A DNA stretch of 64,000 nucleotides from Saprospiraceae bacterium (lineage in GTDB: Bacteria > Bacteroidota > Bacteroidia > Chitinophagales > Saprospiraceae). Within the stretch, counting starts at the first letter, position 1, and every line of letters starts with the position of its first letter. Of this stretch, positions 1 to 8,209 are shown piece by piece. The position numbers and the translations under genes are program-made. The DNA lies in contig JALHQW010000025.1 in the NCBI GenBank assembly GCA_022841745.1, positions 1 to 64,000 of the forward strand, read 5' to 3'. Under the pieces are notes generated by a model. The model saw only the letters and a list, made by a program, of their open reading frames with translations, was not told the DNA's origin and made no database searches.

Positions 1-42
1 GCGGCTGGTGGCGAAGCCACCAGCCGCCGAGGCGTTTTTTTT
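1..42 (+). terminator. Perfect 12-bp hairpin followed by a T-run
   Basis: Bases 1-12 pair perfectly with 16-27 around a GAA loop, and eight T residues follow at 35-42. This has the form of a rho-independent terminator for a gene lying left of the window, although seven bases separate stem and T-run. The element may begin before base 1. Confidence 0.5.
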
Positions 43-85
43 AGGGGAAACGAAAATTTTGCGGAGCAAAATTTTCGTTTCCCTT
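43..85. repeat. Perfect 18-bp inverted repeat
   Basis: Bases 45-62 (GGGAAACGAAAATTTTGC) are an exact reverse complement of 66-83, with a three-base loop; one wobble and one A-T pair extend the stem outwards. It has no T-run of its own. It is the second of three hairpins packed into the first 165 bases. Confidence 0.75.
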
Positions 86-135
86 TTCTTGGAAGCAGCG
101 AGATACAAATTGAATTCACAGAGTTATCAAATAGA

Positions 136-165
136 AAAGGCTGCCCTTGGGCAGCCTTTCTTGTT
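136..165 (+). terminator. Rho-independent terminator
   Basis: An 11-bp stem (AAAGGCTGCCC with GGGCAGCCTTT) and a very short loop are followed by CTTGTTTTT. The T-run is on the plus strand, so it would end a transcript entering from the left. It also lies just past the end of the leftward Crp-type gene and may act weakly on that strand. Confidence 0.7.
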
Positions 166-196
166 TTTAGATATGTAGAGAGCAAAACGAATTATC

Positions 197-895
197 TCAT
201 GCAAGCCGGGTCATGTCCCTTACCAGGATTTTGCCACGGTTGAAGTATATCAGGTCGGACTTGCGCAGTTCGTTTAACACCAGTGTCACGGTCTGGCGGG
301 AGGTGCAGGTGATATTGGCGATGTCTTGGTGGGTCAAGGAATGCTTCAAGAGCATTTCCAAACCAACCTTGCGGCCACTTTTCGATACGGAATCCTTGAT
401 GAACTCCACGATGCGGGTGCGGGCATCCTTGAAAATCAGGGACTCCAATTTGCTCTCGGCCCGCATCAGGCGGTTTCCGAAAAGGGTCATGATGCGGTCA
501 CACAAAGTGAAGTTTAGTCGCATCAATTTCTTCAAATCCTCCACCTTCAAAGAAAAGATGTGAACCTCTTCCCTCAAGGCTTGAGCCAAGTCTTGTCGCC
601 TCGTTTCGCCGATGATGCCAAGCTCACCGAACATGGCCAAAGGTTGGAACAAAGACTTGATGATTTCCTTGCCATCGTCGGAATGCATGGCAATCTTGAT
701 GATACCTTTTGCAAGGAAGAAAATCTGGTCGGATGCTTCGTCTGGAAGGTAGATATAGCTGAACTTCGGCTTTATCTTATACTCAACCATTGATTCCAGC
801 TTGAATTTTTCCTCTTCCGTGAGGCAATCAAAAAGTGGGAAATCTGTGATTGGTGCTACGCTATTTTGTGTAGTTACTGCTGTCATGTCGCTCAA
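197..895 (-). CDS. Crp/Fnr-family transcriptional regulator
   Basis: Protein of 232 residues with the two-part Crp/Fnr layout. An N-terminal cyclic-nucleotide-binding-type beta roll (about residues 25-140, including the stretch FGELGIIGETRRQD) is followed by a dimerisation helix and a C-terminal winged helix (about 165-230). The recognition helix reads TSRQTVTLVLNELR, close to the family pattern. There is no cysteine cluster of the FNR type, so an iron-sulfur sensor is unlikely; the ligand is unknown. Met1 and Met4 are both possible starts. It stands alone, transcribed leftwards. Family assignment is firm; the regulon cannot be read from the sequence. Confidence 0.9.
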   Translation of the reverse strand: MSDMTAVTTQNSVAPITDFPLFDCLTEEEKFKLESMVEYKIKPKFSYIYLPDEASDQIFFLAKGIIKIAMHSDDGKEIIKSLFQPLAMFGELGIIGETRRQDLAQALREEVHIFSLKVEDLKKLMRLNFTLCDRIMTLFGNRLMRAESKLESLIFKDARTRIVEFIKDSVSKSGRKVGLEMLLKHSLTHQDIANITCTSRQTVTLVLNELRKSDLIYFNRGKILVRDMTRLA

Positions 896-1235
896 TTTTT
901 TTACTGTGAAAACAAAACTGGGTTTACGACTTGATAGACACAGACTCGCAGCCTGACCCCTACGTACTTTGGATTTTTTTCAAAATAAATGTCTGAAACG
1001 AGTTGGAAAATGGTTGGAAACAACAAGTGGATGAATAGTAATTCAGAATATAAATTAAAAATTGAAACAACAATTGCATCTATTCGGACGATTGTTTTGG
1101 AATCCTATCCAAAATCTTGATTTACTTTCGATTTTGATTTTTTTTAAAAAATCATAAAAAGTAATGGCCTTGACAAAAAAAGCCCAACTCTGTCGTCGGC
1201 TGCTGAGTTGGGCTTCTGTTTAATGGAGTTTTATT
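896..1235. other. Intergenic region, no gene seen
   Basis: About 340 AT-rich bases upstream of the Crp-type gene. I see no coding stretch, RNA gene or clear promoter matching the phylum consensus on either strand. It must hold the promoter of the leftward regulator. Confidence 0.5.
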
Positions 1236-1733
1236 TCAGCCTTTGTTTCTTCGCAGAACCAAGCTGTCGGCAGGGTAGGTTGATTTCAGCATGTCCATAT
1301 TGGACTGTGCCCAAGCCGTTAAAACAGCCCGCTGTTCATCCGTCAGCTTGGCTTCAGGGTGCAGCCCAAACCAGGTATAGCTGGAGATCGGCATTTTCTT
1401 TTCTTTTACAAATTCAATGGTTTCTTCAAACTTGTGGTTCTGAACGGCTATGGGCAGTTTGGTGAATTCAGAGAAATTGAGTTTCTTTTTACCGCCTTTC
1501 ACATGGCTCCCAAGCCACCATGCGGTTGGTTGTATATCTGCGTACCAAGGGTATTCCGTGTTATTGGAATGGCAATCGTTGCAAGCGACCTTTAGTATTG
1601 ACTTGACATCTTCTGGGACGGTGTATTTCGTTGAAATGCCGAATGTCTCATCCTTGGATTGGTTTCGAGCAGGTTTGATGAATTGGATAATGACCAATAC
1701 TACCAATAAACCGAGAAGGATTTTCTTTTTCAT
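1236..1733 (-). CDS. Haem-binding domain protein (cytochrome-like)
   Basis: About 165 residues. An N-terminal hydrophobic helix (residues 1-20, MKKKILLGLLVVLVIIQF) looks like a membrane anchor or signal. A single CxxCH haem c site (CNDCHSNN) lies near residue 55, followed by W- and P-rich sequence (TEYPWYADIQPTAWWLGSHV) typical of the small haem-binding domain family found in Bacteroidota. It probably sits on the periplasmic side of the inner membrane and takes part in electron transfer or haem sensing. The start MKKK was preferred over a Met five codons upstream because it begins the signal sequence. Its redox partner is unknown. Confidence 0.82.
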   Translation of the reverse strand: MKKKILLGLLVVLVIIQFIKPARNQSKDETFGISTKYTVPEDVKSILKVACNDCHSNNTEYPWYADIQPTAWWLGSHVKGGKKKLNFSEFTKLPIAVQNHKFEETIEFVKEKKMPISSYTWFGLHPEAKLTDEQRAVLTAWAQSNMDMLKSTYPADSLVLRRNKG

Positions 1734-1958
1734 GCGCCAAACTAGCAAAGTGAAAGATGAATGATGAGATGTGAAATTGCAAAACGCTGGTTTGAAGGCA
1801 TTTGCAAATCAAAATGGCCTCATTTATTTTTTCAGTTTCACAAAGAAAGTCAATTATGGACGAATATTGCCAGCAAAGCTAAATAATGAAAGGTGGCGAC
1901 ACAAGACAAATCCATTTCTCACCAACAGCCGCCACACTTCCAGTAATTATGCTCATTC

Positions 1959-2003
1959 ATACCTCCATACCTCATACCTCCATACCTCATACCTCCATAC
2001 CTC
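1959..2003. repeat. Tandem repeat, 15-base unit built of 7+8 bases
   Basis: Three exact copies of CATACCTCCATACCT, itself an alternation of CATACCT and CCATACCT, run up to a few bases short of the stop codon of the leftward receptor gene; decayed copies continue on both sides. It shares unit size, but not sequence, with other tracts in the window. Confidence 0.9.
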
Positions 2004-2011
2004 CAAACCTC

Positions 2012-4696
2012 TTACCCCATCATATCATTGCCCTGCATGTTCATGCGCATGTTCTTACGCTTGAAAAGCGAGGCATCCATCTTGCCAAAGCGATAGGAGA
2101 AGTTAAGGCGGAAAATCTGGGCGTCCCGGTACCGGTATTGTTCTTGGATGAAGAAATCGGACTCGGTGTAGGCACCACTCCTTCTCGTCTTGAAAATGTC
2201 ATTGACGTTGAGGGTAATCGTACCTTTTTTGTTCAACACTTCTTTGCGGATGGAGGCATCCACGAACCAGTTTTCGAGGGTATAGCCTTGGGCGGTGTTG
2301 GTTGGGCCAGGCATCCAAGGCATGCGGTTGCCACTGTCAGGTGTAAAGGAGGCCCTGCTGCGATACTCGCCAGAAAGCTGGAAAGTGAAGCCTTTGGGTA
2401 GTTTCAATTGAACCATCTCCTTGACGAACCAACTCAATTGATCAATTTTAAGTCCTGGTTCTACGTTGGTGGCATCAACATTTGATTGATAAACGTTGAC
2501 ATTTGTCGTCAGGTCGAGCATATTGAAAAGGCTGTTCTTCATGGTTGCCTCTGCCCCGTAGGCTTGGCTACTGTTTGAATTGGCATACGTGGTCACTACT
2601 ACTTCCCGATTTAGGTCTTCATTGTATTCCGTTTTGAGGAAGCTACTGATCAAGTTGGTGGCTCGTTTGTAATAGAGGGATACCAACAGGTTATGCCCTT
2701 TGGCAAAAATGTTTTGGTACGTCAATTCCAATGAGTTCATGAACTCAGGAATCAGTTCTGGATTGCCCCGGCGGAGGTTGAGCGAATCGGAGAAATCCGT
2801 GAATGGCATGGTCTGGAAGAAGTTCGGTCGGTTGATGCGTCGGGTATAGGCAAACTGGAGATTGTCCTCGTCATTCAGTTTTTTGGTCAAGAAAATGCTT
2901 GGGAACAAACTCAAGGGATAAGCAATGGTAAAAGAGGAATCATTGTCTATCAATGCACCTTTGTAAATACTGCTCTCTGCCCGCAAGCCAATTTGGTAGC
3001 CCCATGTAGGAAACTGGTGGTTGAACTGTGCATAGGCCGCATACACATCATCGCTGAATTTGAACTTATCGGCAAGGCTGACGATGGTATCTCCAATATT
3101 CGTAACAGAGTCAATATTGTTAATATTAGTCTGCTCGTTCATGTTTTGGCGTAGCGAGGCGCGCAAGCCACCTTCCAATTTCATTTGCTTGTTGAGGGGG
3201 TTTACAAAATCAGTTTGAACGGTCATAAAAGAACCCCGGCCATCCCCTTCCTGCCTTTCGATGCTGGTAAAGCCCTCGTAATCGGTTTCATAATCGCTTT
3301 CACCAAAGAACTTGGTGCGGTTGTAGTTCACGTCGGCAGTCCATTCAGCTCCTTCTTTTGGGAAAAGGTGCTTGAACTGTACCGATGAACCCAAGTTGCG
3401 GAAGTTGCGGTTTTGTGAAGAATTACGAACATATGCGCTATAGTTGACGATTTCATTGTTGTCCGCTGCAAAGGTGTCGGCCCTGACCGTCAGTTCATCG
3501 AATGGCTCGAAATGTCCCCGGGTCAAACTTCCAGAAAGTGTCAACGTGTTCCTGTTGTCCATGAACCAATCAAAACCGGCCCTTCCGTTTATGAAATACC
3601 CTTCCATCGTGTTGTCAATGATTTGGGTAGTATAGACCCGTGGAGTGGCAAGGCTGGCAAAATTATCCCGAAAGGTTTCCCCTTCTGAATAACCCTTCAT
3701 GCGGTTGAAATTACCACTGATGAACAGGTTGGTTTTTTCTGCCCTTGCGTTCACATCGCCACCAGCGTTGTAGCCAGTGCGGGTATCAGTACCAGCTCGT
3801 ACGTTTCCGTTGTAGCCGAGGCGTTTTTCTTTTTTCAATACAATATTGATGATGCCAGCTGTGCCGCCACCCGCATCGAATTTGGCGGATGGATTGGTAA
3901 TAACTTCTACGCTTTCGATGGCATCGGCGCTGATTTGGTCGAGGCTGAGGGTGGTCGGGCGACCGTCCACGAAGATTTGCGGGGCACCATTGCGGAGCGA
4001 AACATTGCCGTCAAGGTCAACACTAAGTGAGGGTACGTTCCTCAAAGCGTCCTGTGCGTTGCCGCCTGCAGCAGAGGCATCTTTGTCCACTCGATATACC
4101 TTCTTGTCGAGCGCAAGTGTGGTTTGGGCAGCTTGTGCGGTCACGGTCACCTCGCTGAGGGTGGTTGCTTCAGCCGACAGGCGGATATTGCCCAAATCTT
4201 TTTCAAAAGAGCCACCACCCATTGGGAACCCACCGCCGGGCATTCCACCAGACGGCATTCCACCTCCGGGTGACCCAGCAGTTGGGGGTTTTACTCCGAA
4301 ACTTACTTTTTGGGTAATTTCGGCGTAACCAATAAAAGAGATTTTCAAGTTGAAATCTCCAACGATGGGCAGTTTTTCAAGGTTGAAGTCGCCGTTTTCC
4401 TCGGTGATTTGGCCAGCGATAAGGCTTTCCTTTAGCGACTTGGTAACGGTATCGAAGGTCATTCCATACAGTTCCACCGTGGCATAGCCCACGCCTTTCT
4501 TGTTTTCGTCCACCACTTTTCCATAGAATCGGCCTATGTTCATTTGTGGCGGGCCGCCCTTGACTGCACCGGGAGCACCACCAGCTGATGCGCCTGGCCA
4601 GTTTTGGGCACCCAATTGCGGAGCGAAAAACATAAGGAAAATAAAAGCGAGTAAACCGAACGATTTTTGTTGCTGAATGCGGGTCATTTTTTTCAT
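2012..4696 (-). CDS. TonB-type outer-membrane receptor (beta-barrel family)
   Basis: About 894 residues starting at MKKMTRIQQQ, which begins a clear signal peptide ending near LGAQ. Next comes a carboxypeptidase-regulatory-like beta-sandwich (starting FYGKVVDENKKGVGYATVEL), a low-complexity Gly/Pro/Met loop (SGGMPGGGFPMGGGS), a plug-like domain (DALRNVPSLSVDLDGNVSL, then IFVDGRPTTL and SVEVITNPSAKFDAGG), and a long beta-barrel with many aromatic-ended strands. This matches the Bacteroidota outer-membrane beta-barrel family related to TonB-dependent receptors. The substrate is unknown; no SusD partner is adjacent, which argues against a polysaccharide locus. Upstream in-frame codons exist, but the signal peptide fixes the start. 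It is divergent from the histidine kinase gene. Confidence 0.88.
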   Translation of the reverse strand: MKKMTRIQQQKSFGLLAFIFLMFFAPQLGAQNWPGASAGGAPGAVKGGPPQMNIGRFYGKVVDENKKGVGYATVELYGMTFDTVTKSLKESLIAGQITEENGDFNLEKLPIVGDFNLKISFIGYAEITQKVSFGVKPPTAGSPGGGMPSGGMPGGGFPMGGGSFEKDLGNIRLSAEATTLSEVTVTAQAAQTTLALDKKVYRVDKDASAAGGNAQDALRNVPSLSVDLDGNVSLRNGAPQIFVDGRPTTLSLDQISADAIESVEVITNPSAKFDAGGGTAGIINIVLKKEKRLGYNGNVRAGTDTRTGYNAGGDVNARAEKTNLFISGNFNRMKGYSEGETFRDNFASLATPRVYTTQIIDNTMEGYFINGRAGFDWFMDNRNTLTLSGSLTRGHFEPFDELTVRADTFAADNNEIVNYSAYVRNSSQNRNFRNLGSSVQFKHLFPKEGAEWTADVNYNRTKFFGESDYETDYEGFTSIERQEGDGRGSFMTVQTDFVNPLNKQMKLEGGLRASLRQNMNEQTNINNIDSVTNIGDTIVSLADKFKFSDDVYAAYAQFNHQFPTWGYQIGLRAESSIYKGALIDNDSSFTIAYPLSLFPSIFLTKKLNDEDNLQFAYTRRINRPNFFQTMPFTDFSDSLNLRRGNPELIPEFMNSLELTYQNIFAKGHNLLVSLYYKRATNLISSFLKTEYNEDLNREVVVTTYANSNSSQAYGAEATMKNSLFNMLDLTTNVNVYQSNVDATNVEPGLKIDQLSWFVKEMVQLKLPKGFTFQLSGEYRSRASFTPDSGNRMPWMPGPTNTAQGYTLENWFVDASIRKEVLNKKGTITLNVNDIFKTRRSGAYTESDFFIQEQYRYRDAQIFRLNFSYRFGKMDASLFKRKNMRMNMQGNDMMG

Positions 4697-4884
4697 GATA
4701 ACAGTAGGTGAAAAATTTCTTGAATACAAATGAAGGCTAAACGTTTGAATAAAGTTTTGGTTATCGTCTATCGAATGGTTTGAGAAGATGAAACTATGTG
4801 CAAAGCAGATATTCCTAACTATATGGCTAAAAGAGTTGAATCCCGCCGATTTATCTGCACATTCCAATCATTCATCGCTTCGCA

Positions 4885-5973
4885 ATGCATGTGAATTCGG
4901 TTCACCATAGTTTTGCATGGTACAGAAATTATTCAGGAATTAATCTGCAAGTTTTGGCAAAGAAAATACCATCCAATACCCTTTTCCGCTTCATCTTCCA
5001 CGTAGTGTTGTGGACGGTTTGGATTGGCTTGCCCATCATCAATTCCAGCGATAATGAAAGAGCTTACCAGTTTTCCTTGGCTGTTATACCAGTTACCCTG
5101 ACGAACATCCCACTCTTCCTCATCAACTCAGAATGGCTCGTTCCAAAAATATTCAAGCGAAAGGGAATGCCGGCCTACTTGCTCTCTTTATTGGCCTTGA
5201 TACTTATCTATGCCGTTTTTCAAATGTTCTTGAAAGAGTGGATCATTCCTCCTCACCTGATTAGGCACCATTTCAATATTTTTTGGGCCGTAGTACCTGT
5301 CATTTTTGTAACGGCGATCAGCACTGGATATGGCTTCATCACCCTTTTGTTGGAGCAGGAAAAAATGCGGCAACAAGAACAGGAAGAGCGCCTCAAATCG
5401 GAACTTTCCTTCCTGCGTTCTCAAATCAGCCCTCATTTTATTTTCAACGTGTTGAACAGCATCGTGTACCTGATCCGTACAAATTCCAGCCATGCAGAAC
5501 CCGTTACGATAAAGCTCTCTGAACTCATGCGTTACCTGCTATATGAGTCAACCGATAAGCAAGTGCCTTTGGAAAAAGAAGTGGAATACCTCAAGAACTA
5601 TATTGATTTGCAAAAAATCAGGTTCGAGGAAGATGTGGATATCCGCCTTGAGGTAAAAGGCACGCCCGGCCCTCAACTTATCGAACCCATGCTGATGATT
5701 CCATTCGTTGAAAATGCTTTTAAGCACGGAGTGGGCATGGTGCCAGACCCTGTTATTGATGTTCAGTTGGCGATTTCTGAAAAATCCCTTTCTTTCGCAG
5801 TGAAAAACAAGGTGTCGGGCGAGTCCAACGAGGACAAGGACAGCGCCTCGGGCATCGGGATTCGGAATGTGCAGCGTCGCTTGGAATTGCTTTACCCTGA
5901 TAGGCATGAGCTTAAAATCAGTAAAGAAGGGGACTGGTTCCAAGTAGAACTTACACTGAATACCCTTTCCTGA
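4885..5973 (+). CDS. LytS/YehU-type sensor histidine kinase
   Basis: About 362 residues. Four hydrophobic segments (about residues 35-52, 65-81, 97-116 and 133-157) are followed by a short coiled coil and a His-kinase domain of the LytS/YehU class. The phospho-acceptor His184 lies in LRSQISPHFIFNVLNSI, the N box is PFVENAFKHG (Asn277) and the G box is GIGIRNVQRRLELLY. This kinase class signals to LytTR response regulators, and one is encoded about 1.5 kb downstream on the opposite strand. The start is uncertain: a TAGTTTTG box at 4908-4915 suggests transcription may begin inside the called N-terminus, in which case a TTG at residue 24 could be used. Confidence 0.9.
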   Translation: MHVNSVHHSFAWYRNYSGINLQVLAKKIPSNTLFRFIFHVVLWTVWIGLPIINSSDNERAYQFSLAVIPVTLTNIPLFLINSEWLVPKIFKRKGMPAYLLSLLALILIYAVFQMFLKEWIIPPHLIRHHFNIFWAVVPVIFVTAISTGYGFITLLLEQEKMRQQEQEERLKSELSFLRSQISPHFIFNVLNSIVYLIRTNSSHAEPVTIKLSELMRYLLYESTDKQVPLEKEVEYLKNYIDLQKIRFEEDVDIRLEVKGTPGPQLIEPMLMIPFVENAFKHGVGMVPDPVIDVQLAISEKSLSFAVKNKVSGESNEDKDSASGIGIRNVQRRLELLYPDRHELKISKEGDWFQVELTLNTLS

Positions 5974-6012
5974 TTCCCACCTTGTAGGCTGTTTGATTCC
6001 AATCCAAGTCTT

Positions 6013-6462
6013 ATGAAAATCGCACTCGGAACTGATATGGAGGGCCATGTGCCAAACATGGTTGCTGAAATGCTCAGCAAAATGGGACATGAACCTGTCC
6101 TATTTGGTGCGTTCAACCATAAGACCGCTCCTTGGCCAAAAGTGGCCGTAGAGGTTGCTAAAGGTGTTGCCAACGGGGATTTCGAAATGGGCGTGCTGTT
6201 CTGCTGGACGGGTACTGGCATTAGCCTTGCCGCCAACAAGGTGAAAGGCGTTCGGGCCGCCCTGTGCAACGATGCCGAAACTGCCGCTGGCGCTCGAAAA
6301 TGGAACGACGCCAACGTGTTGGCCATGAGCCTGAGAAGCACTTCTGAGCAGATTGCTAAAGAGATTCTGGAGGCTTGGTTCGCTACCGCCCCCAGCGATG
6401 ATCCAGATGATATTGTCTGTATGGAGTATTTGGAAAGGATTGAAAATGAGCGGTTTAGGTGA
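6013..6462 (+). CDS. RpiB/LacA/LacB-family sugar-phosphate isomerase, atypical active site
   Basis: 149 residues, the usual length for this family, whose members interconvert aldose and ketose phosphates such as ribose and ribulose 5-phosphate. The nucleotide-like core is recognisable (KIALGTDMEG at the start; GVLFCWTGTGISLAANKVKG around Cys64). The catalytic base Cys64 and Asp8 are retained. Several residues usual in RpiB differ: the His after Asp8 is Met9, the Gly after the Cys is Trp65, and the ring-opening His (RQHNDTN in E. coli) is Trp97 in ARKWNDAN. Family membership is clear; ribose 5-phosphate as substrate is doubtful. The gene follows the histidine kinase by 39 bases and may be cotranscribed. 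Confidence 0.8.
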   Translation: MKIALGTDMEGHVPNMVAEMLSKMGHEPVLFGAFNHKTAPWPKVAVEVAKGVANGDFEMGVLFCWTGTGISLAANKVKGVRAALCNDAETAAGARKWNDANVLAMSLRSTSEQIAKEILEAWFATAPSDDPDDIVCMEYLERIENERFR

Positions 6463-6500
6463 TTGGTGACTCGTGATTCGTGATTGGTGACTCGTGATTC
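6459..6500. repeat. Six tandem heptamers (two 21-base copies)
   Basis: GTGATTG, GTGACTC and GTGATTC occur in that order twice, with no gap and no mismatch between the two 21-base copies. The first heptamer includes the TGA stop of the isomerase gene. The tract ends 27 bases before the next start codon. Confidence 0.95.
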
Positions 6501-6527
6501 CCGTGTGGCGTTAAGAGATGAATTATT

Positions 6528-7286
6528 ATGAAGCAAAGACTTTTTTTTGCATTGCTGTTTTTGTTCCAATTGACTTCTCTGCTGGCGGGCGAGGCAGAAA
6601 CCCTTTTTGCCGAAGGCAACAAAGCCTACAAAGAAAAAGCCTATGACAAGGCCATAGCTGCCTATGAGGAATTGGTCAATCAAGGTTATAAAACTGCCGA
6701 TTTGGAATACAACCTAGGCAATGCCTGGTATAGGCAAGGGAGTGTAGGTAAGGCAGTTCTTCACTTCGAGCGGGCCTTGGTACTCGATGCCAATCATGCA
6801 CTGACCATCAAGAACCTGGAATTTCTTCGTGCTAAAATAAACGCCGATATAGAGCCATTGCCAGATTTCTTCATGACTCGATGGTGGAGATCAGCAAGAA
6901 TGGCACTTGGTGCATCCACCATGGGCATCTTTGCGATGCTGCTTTGGTGGGCAGGTTTTGTTGGTCTGGCAATTTGGGCTATGGGAAAGACGAGGGGACA
7001 GAAAAAATGGGGGCTGATTGCCGGAGTTGCCTTGCTAATAACCAGTGTGTTGCCATTCGCACTCAGCATGAGCCGAATTATGTACCAAGACAATACTGGC
7101 CAAGCGATTCTAATTCAAAAAACGGCCATACTCCGAACTGGCCCAAATGATGGCTCGCAGGAAGTGGAGACCATTGCCGAAGGCACCAAGCTAAAGCAAC
7201 TTACCGAGTTGGAGGGGTGGTGGCAGGTGAGTTTGGAAAATGGCGAAATTGGCTGGGTGCCTGAGAGTGCTTTGGAGCGCATTTAA
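6528..7286 (+). CDS. BatE-like TPR and SH3 domain membrane protein
   Basis: 252 residues. A signal-like N-terminus (FFALLFLFQLTSLLAG) is followed by about two and a half tetratricopeptide repeats (residues 20-110; AEGNKAYKEKAYDKAIAAYE, then DLEYNLGNAWYRQG). Two transmembrane helices (about 130-155 and 165-183) precede a C-terminal bacterial SH3 domain (about 195-252; TAILRTGPNDGSQEVETI, GWWQV, GEIGWVPESALERI). This order is that of BatE, the last protein of the Bacteroidota Bat (aerotolerance) operon, whose other members include MoxR ATPase, DUF58 and VWA proteins. None of those is adjacent; a DUF58 gene lies 5 kb downstream. The exact role is unproven. Confidence 0.72.
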   Translation: MKQRLFFALLFLFQLTSLLAGEAETLFAEGNKAYKEKAYDKAIAAYEELVNQGYKTADLEYNLGNAWYRQGSVGKAVLHFERALVLDANHALTIKNLEFLRAKINADIEPLPDFFMTRWWRSARMALGASTMGIFAMLLWWAGFVGLAIWAMGKTRGQKKWGLIAGVALLITSVLPFALSMSRIMYQDNTGQAILIQKTAILRTGPNDGSQEVETIAEGTKLKQLTELEGWWQVSLENGEIGWVPESALERI

Positions 7287-7456
7287 TCCGCTATCTATGG
7301 CTCCATTCATAGAATGTCAATGGTTCGTGAAGTTTTAAGGTTCTATGTTTTTTGGGATTTAGGGCAAAACCTAATCGTAAATCATTTTTGACAAGGTTGG
7401 AAAAGCAACCTAGGTAATGAGTCGGAAAATCCTTGACTTGATTCAAACGCTTTTTA

Positions 7457-8179
7457 CTACTTCTGATGGTTGATCAACTTCATCAGCTCTTCCATGTTCG
7501 CTTCGCTGACGGGTATTTCATGGTCACCAATGGTGATTTGATGGTTGCGGATGGATTGGAGTTTGTCCACATTGATGATAAAAGATTTGTGCACCCGTAA
7601 AAACCGCTTCTCCGGCAATTTTTCTTCGATGCCCTTCAAGGTGGACTTGGTCAGTATAGGTCGCTTTGTGCCCACAATGAAAATCTTCACATAGTCTTTC
7701 ATCCCTTCAATATGGGTGATTTCATCTACCATTATTTTAACCAACGAGTACTCAACGTTCACGAAAAAATGGTTTGCTACAACCGCTTTTGGCTCAACCT
7801 GTAACGGCACGGGTTGCTTTTTTTGAAAAATATCCAAAGCCTTCAAAGCGGCCTTAGCGAACCGTTCCATGCTCACTGGCTTTAGCAGATAGTCCACTAC
7901 TTCCAGTTCATAACTCTCAACGGCATAATTGGAATAAGCCGTCACGAAAATCACCAAAGGCTTTTCCCGCAAGCTTGAAAGGAACTTGGTGCCCAACATG
8001 CCAGGCATCTGTATGTCGAGGAACATGAGGTCAACCGACTCCCTTTGCAGCACTTCCATTGCCTCGAACGGATTTTTGCACGTTGCCACCAATTCCAGAA
8101 AAGGCAACTGCTGTATGTTCTCCTCCAACAGCTTGCGGGCTAGGCTTTCGTCGTCAACGGCTATGCATTTGAGTTTCAT
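7457..8179 (-). CDS. LytTR-family response regulator
   Basis: 240 residues. An N-terminal receiver domain has acidic residues D9, D10 and E11 and the phospho-acceptor Asp55 in DLMFLDIQMPG, with the conserved Thr (FVTAYS) and Lys (YLLKPVSMERF). The C-terminal LytTR DNA-binding domain (about 135-238) shows YVKIFIVGTKRPILTKSTLK and the family pattern FLRVHKSFIINVDKL. It is the natural partner class for the LytS-type kinase encoded nearby on the other strand. It starts 30 bases after the aldo/keto reductase stop and is probably cotranscribed with that gene. Confidence 0.95.
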   Translation of the reverse strand: MKLKCIAVDDESLARKLLEENIQQLPFLELVATCKNPFEAMEVLQRESVDLMFLDIQMPGMLGTKFLSSLREKPLVIFVTAYSNYAVESYELEVVDYLLKPVSMERFAKAALKALDIFQKKQPVPLQVEPKAVVANHFFVNVEYSLVKIMVDEITHIEGMKDYVKIFIVGTKRPILTKSTLKGIEEKLPEKRFLRVHKSFIINVDKLQSIRNHQITIGDHEIPVSEANMEELMKLINHQK

Positions 8180-8209
8180 AAGAACTTTTTTTTGTGCTCA
8201 AACCTCGAA

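Noticed and set aside
1959-2003. CRISPR-like array
   Set aside because: Units are 15 bases with no spacers and no cas genes in the window; the same holds for the other tandem tracts.
3846-4328. Rightward 160-codon frame opposite the receptor gene
   Set aside because: It is a shadow of the Gly/Pro-rich coding strand; Pro/Ser bias mirrors the receptor codons.
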